Shown: positions 57,838-64,000 of the stretch, piece by piece | Numbering within the stretch: the first letter of the stretch is position 1 | Layout of the letters: every line of letters begins with the position of its first letter | Source: Sarcocystis neurona | Lineage: Eukaryota; Apicomplexa; Conoidasida; Eucoccidiorida; Sarcocystidae | Length of the DNA stretch: 64,000 bases | Assembly: GCA_000727475.1 (NCBI GenBank) | Contig: KL647298.1 | Span: 2,317,863 to 2,381,862 of the forward strand | Reading direction: 5' to 3' | Position numbers and translations under genes: made by a program | Notes under the pieces: generated by a model | Told to the model about the DNA's origin: nothing | The model's input: the letters and a program-made list of their open reading frames with translations, nothing else | Databases searched by the model: none

Positions 57838-59100
57838 GTAGAACCGAATAAACGTTGGAACATACGTCCAAATTGCCGTGTATGTGGCGAAGTTTACTGA
57901 TGTACGCAGATGCCGACAGTCCTCAGAGAGGTGGCGCCAAGTTGCAAACGCCGCAGCTAATTGCAAAGGGTATATACCGAAACGAACGCGGGTCATCATT
58001 CGCGCTTTATATGTAGTTCAGCCTGGAAGAAAGCTGCATTGTCTGCGCATAAGGTCACACACTGACAGAGCAAGAAGCTCAGCATTAACCACAGTACCGC
58101 TACATACTGTTTAGCGTTTTCCTGAGACTTGCTGAATCATATGTAAAGTGAATGCTTCGACGCAAGCATAAGGTCCACTGTTGTGTATGCCGAAGTCGCA
58201 ACGTTCTTTCAACCGCAGGAACAACCACTTTGAGTATGTACAGTCGAACACGGCAGCAAAGCAAAGGTCGAGCAGACACAGTATCCCTCTCCGAGTACGA
58301 CGTACCCGCCAGCAAGCGCCAATTGGACTACGTCTACATTTTGTGTTTCTTAAGCACCATCCTACCCAAGTTTCATCTTGCGCAGCTTACAACGTAGTCT
58401 GAATTGTATGAAGTTCATGTAGCATTATCTGCTTGTTATCTCTTTCCGTGAGTGCCCGCGTAAACGGATGACTAACTGCACGTACGCACAACACTGCTAT
58501 AAACAGGTGATACTTGCGTGTCCTCTGCGTAATAGAGTCATATTCCCATGGGTGGTCTGGTCGTCAACCAAAAACGCCTCCACACATGCGTAGCTACGTA
58601 CGTGTAAATGCCCACGTATGCACGAACGCGTTCACAGAGAGGTAGAACACCCCACAGTCCACCTTGCTCGACAGCCGACAACTGGATGTGTATCGTCCCG
58701 TACGCAGCGAATTTCATCCACATATGTGTCCTCACGCATCCACATATAAAAGGATACATTCACAGACACAATCTTACAGTGTGTACACACGCCGCCGACA
58801 TCAATGGAGACGTTTGAAATTCCGCCCACACATATATTGTTATATATATTTATATATGTACATACACAAGTATAACGTCACACAAACGTATGTCTAGAGA
58901 AGGAGGCTACTTTCACGGCTGTGTAAGCGGCTCACACTCACATAAAGACGCTTGTGCACTGGTCCTTCCAGCATGACCAAGTGCATATCGACTGTACCGA
59001 AGACACAAATGCAGACGTCGATTTCAAGCAGTTACAACTTTAGACCGGCGTCTCCGTGAATGTGTGGTATTGCTTTTGTTTCATAGGATACGACTCTCAC
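57838..59100. other. unresolved; plus-strand exon candidate at 58219-58391
   Basis: After the acceptor AACCGCAG at 58218, two plus frames stay open for about 58 codons up to a possible GTAGTC donor. One includes SLSEYDVPASKRQLDYVYIL, the other IGLRLHFVFLKHHPTQVSS. Neither matches the phase left by the exon ending at 57837. A further plus segment near 58940-59042 reads HDQVHIDCTEDTNADVDF before a stop. Confidence 0.25.
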
Positions 59101-59807
59101 CCCTTCAAGATTACGAAAGAAACCAGCAGCATTCAATCCGTTGTTGCGACTGGCGTTGATTTTGAAGTCTTCATCTAAAAAGTGCACACCGAGTGAAACA
59201 CAAGCGTCGAAGTCCTGACTTCCCACTCTGCTGAAAGCGCGAAACGCATCATCTCTTTTTAGTCTGTGCGTACACAATCGTAGCACATACGTATACGTGT
59301 GTACAGGCAGTGGCGTACATATTCACCAGTACGCGCATGTTTATATCCAAACGTACAGACGTATACATATAAACAGGATTATCGCTCTGTCCCAAATGGG
59401 GGAAAAGCAGCACATCACGTAGAACGAACACCTTACACCGGCAAACTTTTCCAGCATACACGTCCTGTTGCTGGAGGTGTACTGCATTCAGACAACGTGG
59501 AAAGGGCGTACATTATGGTAACGGTGCGTATCTTATGGTGGAAAGATAGCACGGGCGTTAGTACTGACGCTGCGTTCTGTCGTGAGAAAAGAGTGTCTCC
59601 TACTGCGCGGCAGTGAACCACGCAGTGGTGCCAACGTACCAGACACTCCCCCGTCCTCCAGTGTTTGTTTCGCCTCTCGTAGGGTCAACGCAGTCGGGTC
59701 GGCCTCAGTGTCAGGGTAAATCCTCCCACGACATGTGTACTGGCCATCAAAAACATAGAAAATCACTCGTAATCTGTTTGCCGCTCTCCGCATAAATGCA
59801 AACGAGA
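59101..59807 (-). CDS. two minus-strand exons of an unknown gene
   Basis: Exon 59807-59640 (acceptor AGAATTAG; donor G then GTACGT) encodes 55 codons including RLRVIFYVFDGQYTCRGRIY and ALTLREAKQTLEDGG. Exon 59227-59101 (acceptor CTTTCAGCAG; donor GGG then GTGAGA) encodes 42 codons including FDACVSLGVHFLDEDFKI and NNGLNAAGFFRNLEG. Both peptides read as ordinary folded protein. The phases (1 out, 2 in) do not match directly, so a further exon must lie between, perhaps near 59.4-59.5 kb. The gene is antisense to the surrounding plus-strand exons and its limits are unknown. Confidence 0.4.
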
Positions 59808-62800
59808 CTAATTCTGGGTGATTAGCTGCAGTGCAGAGTTTTTGTTATTCAATACCTCTGCAGGGAAGAGCAGCCTACGAGAGACCTCGAAAGCATCGCA
59901 GTCTGTCCATTGTTTCTTTTAAATGCTGGGATAACCAACTATGTACTCGATAATGGACAACTCGAGTATGTGTATGATCCTCCATCTCTGAAAAAAAACT
60001 AGCTTTCCAGATTTACCGAATTATTTGCATCTGTTAAGTTTTCCTGTAACAATAAAGGTGGCTCGCCCGAGAGCATCTGTCACTTTTCACTAACTACTGA
60101 TAGGAACTTCGCGCGTTAAAAGTCGAAGGTCATACGGTGTTGGTGGGTCGATGGCCAACGTGTGTGGAAAACTACCACTCAGTTCGCACCGGTCCACACA
60201 AGGGCAAGTAACTTCTCTTCTATCGTCCTGATATAGAAACGACACCACCTCACTTAAGAAAATAGTTTGGGGTCTACTATCCCCGTGTCCTACCTGCCTG
60301 CTGAAATTGTGTTTTTGCGCTAGGCTGTTTGTGGGCTGCTGCTGATGATTGATGCACAGTTGACACGAGGTAAGAGAGTTGTCTCCACCGCGAGCTCGAC
60401 AACTGAAACCATCTACCGTGCGCCGTACCTGTTTATGTGACTACACTCTTCAAGGGTGTATACTCGTTTTCCGCATGATTCTCTGCATTCGTATTCCAGC
60501 GTCCAGGTCCTCTCTTGTGCGTTTCTGTTTTCTTTTACACCTATTCGCCAGCAACAGTGAATATGCGTATGTATGCACAAACTAATCCACGCACATACAA
60601 ATATATACGCGTAGATACGTCGTCATCGCGTTCGAGTTCCTGTACGTCTGCTCACACTGTGATGCCCAATTTACATACGTGGGAGGGTTGCGCGAAGAGG
60701 CACGAAGCGGGAAGGCGCTGCTACGTGTCTGTGAGTCTAAGTTCCAAGGAAAGTGTACACTCCTCATCTGCAACGTAGCTGCACATATCCGTCACAGAAA
60801 ACGAGTGACAGGATTGACTACCAGCGAACAACTGCGCAAAAATCTACTGTTTAGAAAACGTTGCGCGTAGATATGTATATTCGGCAATGTACACGCCTAC
60901 ACACTTATACGCACAAGCTGCACCATGCCGGTTCACGACGTCAAACAAGCTGCTCAGCTTCACAGCTGCCTGGCGGTGGAAGTAGTAGGACGCTGCGAAA
61001 TGAGATTACTGAAAATCTCCCTGGATTGGGTGTCCTTGAGAACCTGAGAACTCGTGTTCTCAGATCTAATTCACCGAAATCTCTAGCCGTACGCATGCTT
61101 GGGAAACCACACGTACAATCAGGGTGAAAACCGTGCTCATGCACAGGTGCAAATAACCTCAAAGAGAAAATTGTTAGGGCAGGAACGAAGTATGAAGTAA
61201 TTGTCTTTGCTGTTAAAGAACACGCCTGCAAGTCACAAGCAACGGTGGCAGACGTACTCTGCAAAATGCTTTCTCTTCTACACAGGAGATAACGGCATCT
61301 CCGCCTCTGTGGCAGAATGTGCGAGAGTCCAGCTACGCATCGGCTGCGAGCGCAACCACAAAGGCGAATTCCTTCCTCGAGAAGTGTACATAGAGACAGA
61401 CGTATTCATAAACAAACATGTGTATATATTTGTGTACAGGGATGTGCCTGTGCAGTGTATACGTAATAACGGGGTAGAGTGATGACGCTAACTTTTGCTT
61501 CATCACGATTTTCGGGGTAAACAGGCTTGTTCTCGTCCGGCGTGCCGCACCGACGCACTCCGCAGAATTTGACATTTTTCTCGAGTACGCATGATGCTAC
61601 GCAGATGTTGAATTTAAGGTGCATTCTTCGCTATCGTCTCGCAGTCGTTGAAATGCACTATTATCATTAGACGTCAGTTGGTGGACATACGAATGTGTAT
61701 TCATTGATCCCAAACCTGCAGAGCAATTTGCTTTAAAGTACACATGGCTTTTCGTGACGTCCTTCTGTTTAATGTGCCTCTTCAACACAGGTGCAAACCT
61801 GTGTATATATCCGTGGACAACGTGAACTTGTACATGTACTAAAAACACTCTTCGCCAAAGTTACACCGGCATATCACTCTCTCTCGTACTACATACATAT
61901 AGGATTGACAGATACTTGTGTCCATGTCCTCTGTGGAGTGTACTTCCGATAGAAGTTGGCTTTGCTTCTTCGACTGTATGCCTCAGTTTCCGTGGTGTAC
62001 GAATGTGAGTGAGCTACCTGTTCAGCTTAGGCTGTAGAAAAACAATCCATTTGGCACAGAGACTGCCTCTCTTATCCGTGTGTATTCCTCTGTTGTAGCA
62101 ACACCTCCCACAATATGTGGAAATTTTAGGCAGCGACACTTCTTCACGAAACCGCCGACGACGACCGCCTTTCTTTGGAACCAGTGGGGGTGCACAGATA
62201 GGCATCAGCTGGTATGCACGCACTTCGGTGCGTATCACAAAATATACAGCAAAGCACTAGATCCACTTACGCATAGATACGTGGGTGACACATACGCCTT
62301 ACCCGCGTAGATCTAATCACCTACCGTGTATACACCTGTAAGCCGAACTTGACCAAACACATTTTTACACTTTTCTTCTGACGTCGCACTCCTCTCTCCA
62401 TACGACCCGACACGAGCAGATGCAGGAGGTGTGTGTCACGAGGAAGGCGTGCTCAGAGTAAGGGTTTTTTAACGGTCCACATTGAAAAATACCATGCACG
62501 TTGCTGGATTAGATTCACGTATACCCACGGCTGCTGCTTGCTTGGAGCTTTGTGACCGAGGAATGGCATTTGACCACATTTGTTCTACTTCAGGTTACTC
62601 AGTTCGTTACGCGGCGTAACTTTCAGACAGAGTGTACGGCTCGCATCAAATTTTGTAACTAGACAAAAGCCGCAGTGCAGCTCTCGACCAGGAGCTGAAG
62701 GATACCCCACTGCATTTATTCCGTACCGCCAGGCTCATGACGACGCAGGACATTGGTCTGATACGGGAGTGTGCAACCGGGGCAGTGTGCACATTCGTAT

Positions 62801-62808
62801 CTGCGTGT

Positions 62809-62839
<31 letters not shown>

Positions 62840-63300
62840 AGTAGAAGTATGTCCAAACATAGACGTTTGTACTGGATGCCTGGACATGTGGAAGACTAGC
62901 ATTACCAGACGAGTGATGTCTGTGGTTTGAGCTCCCCGTATACTCGCAGGCTTCCCCACATATGTGTACAACGTTGGCAGGAAAATTCCTTTGTCACTGT
63001 GACAATGTTGCCCTCAGCTGTCAGGCGCTTGTTTGACGAATTTATCAAACTATTCTTTTTCCTCGCGATGAAGGCACAGTGTGGGGGGTGATATGCGGAG
63101 CTCTCTCAGCGGTGCTTTGATCATTTCAACGTGTCGGTGAACGATAGCACAGGTAGGGCTCGACCCACAGGTCGAGTCCTAGGGATATACTTAGCAAGAC
63201 AGATGACCCAGAACCGTGGCGACGTACGGATGCGGGTGTATGTTCTCTGTGGCGATTGACCGTTCCCCTCCGCTTCTTTGAGGGCGTACATATACCGCAG
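59808..63300. other. unresolved; scattered exon candidates on both strands
   Basis: Plus-strand candidates: about 60958-61023 (LHSCLAVEVVGRCEMRLL), about 61171-61247 (GTKYEVIVFAVKEHACKS), a segment after the acceptor ending at 61281, one after GGAAATTTTAG near 62130 (QRHFFTKPPTTTAFLWNQ), and about 62664-62799 (LDQELKDTPLHLFRTARLMT). Minus-strand readings compete at 60.9-61.2 kb and 62.0-62.2 kb. None could be phased to a neighbour. A (TA)n run lies at 62813-62839. 59810-60350 shows nothing. Confidence 0.25.
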
Positions 63301-63729
63301 ATCACCTTCGCCAATAGCTTTCTTCACTATAATGTGTACCTACTTTTCTGTGCGTCCACTGCTCCTGCTACACTGCTCGCGTACACATATGTAGAGAATT
63401 TAATACTACTCAAGATACTGCGCAGATGTGTGGGAGGGGATCATATGTACCGCCGGCGGGCAACCGTGTTTACTTTAGCTTCTATTTCTGTAGCAGATGG
63501 GACTACTTGTGAGTTACCTTCGAAGCCGTTCTTTGCATTTGGACACTTAAATCTCTCGATACTGTTCCTTCACGGTCTTCACAACTGGAGCACGGAGAGT
63601 GTGAAGGCGCGACTGGTGTACCTCCACTATGCAACAGATGAGTCCCTTGTGTGCATTTGTTGCGTTTTGGGTCTTGCGTACACATCCAAGTGCACGTCTG
63701 AACTCGTCGCCGTTATTCCGAAGGTCGAG
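63301..63729 (+). CDS. two candidate exons of a plus-strand gene (partial)
   Basis: Exon 63494-63729 has a polypyrimidine acceptor (TATTTCTGTAG) and an excellent donor (GAG then GTAACA). It encodes 78 codons, including KPFFAFGHLNLSILFLHGLH and CICCVLGLAYTSKCTSELV. The second part looks faintly like a proteasome/cyclosome (PC) helix pair, but one unit is too little to name it. Exon 63301-63390 (acceptor CCGCAG, donor GTAGAG) reads LHYNVYLLFCASTAPATLL. The phases of the two do not join directly. The gene may be the continuation of the 53-58 kb gene or a new one leaving the window. Confidence 0.35.
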
Positions 63730-64000
63730 GTAACAGACAAACTGTAGCGCGAGACTAGTGCTCTGTGACGTCCCCTACTGCAAACGAGACTGCAAGCCAA
63801 AACACAGACGTGCTGCGTGTGTGGATATTCTATTGATATTTATTCTAGGTGTAATTTGTAGTTCGCCTCAGTATCGACTCATTCACGTATCTTTGCGCCA
63901 CCGCAGTCTGTCTCCGAACTCAGTTCTAAACAAAAACTCCGGCGTAATGAAGTGACGACTTGCAAACGGAACTGTACAGCGAATTACTTCCGGACAGAAT
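63730..64000. other. window edge, no firm exon
   Basis: A 65-codon plus frame (63758-63955) is open but lacks clear splice signals. It probably is intron of the plus-strand gene to the left. Confidence 0.3.

Noticed and set aside
1..64000. tRNA, rRNA, retroelement reverse transcriptase, or telomere-like AAACCCT arrays
   Set aside because: I looked for T-loop motifs, YxDD in the longer frames, and heptamer arrays and found none that held up by eye. A tRNAscan or profile search would be decisive.

Overview
The window looks like nuclear DNA of a coccidian apicomplexan. Eimeria is the best guess, with a close relative such as Cyclospora possible. The reasons are near-balanced GC, genes split by introns, dense CAG/CTG repeats that read as Ala, Gln, Ser or Leu runs in coding DNA, (TA)/(CA) microsatellite islands in introns and spacers, and a bacterial-type serine palmitoyltransferase (SPT) pair like the one known in Toxoplasma. 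A 296-base N gap inside a CTG tract marks it as a draft assembly. All exon calls come from reading by eye; no alignment was run.

Left part (1-21 kb). Two paralogous SPT genes (SPT-A 1770-4510, SPT-B 17660-21063) lie on the minus strand. Each has two exons joined at the same codon boundary. Between them, on the plus strand, is a gene of many small exons. I could chain six exons at 5.8-8.65 kb and eleven at 13.8-17.19 kb with matching splice phases. The predicted protein is rich in beta strands and may belong to the ASH/MSP-domain (axonemal CFAP/HYDIN-like) proteins. Both SPT genes are flanked by strongly strand-asymmetric polypyrimidine/polypurine tracts.

Middle (21-31 kb). Few firm genes. 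It holds isolated candidate exons, a CAG-rich minus-strand coding segment that changes frame, a 24-bp minisatellite, and long TA/GATA-type microsatellites.

31-48.5 kb. One or more very large minus-strand genes full of homopolymeric amino-acid runs. An N-terminal Gln/Pro-rich exon (44862-48509) joins in phase to an 8.9-kb exon (32890-41779) with HEAT-like repeats. The 3.1-kb intron between them is packed with microsatellites. Alanine-rich and TPR-like segments follow down to about 31.2 kb.

49-64 kb. A minus-strand repeat gene holds the CTG tract and the gap. Next is a plus-strand multi-exon gene (53150-57837, probably continuing) of unknown function. Two good minus-strand exons lie at 59.1-59.8 kb, and another plus-strand exon pair at 63.3-63.7 kb.

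SPT catalyses the first step of sphingolipid synthesis. I cannot tie the other genes to a pathway.
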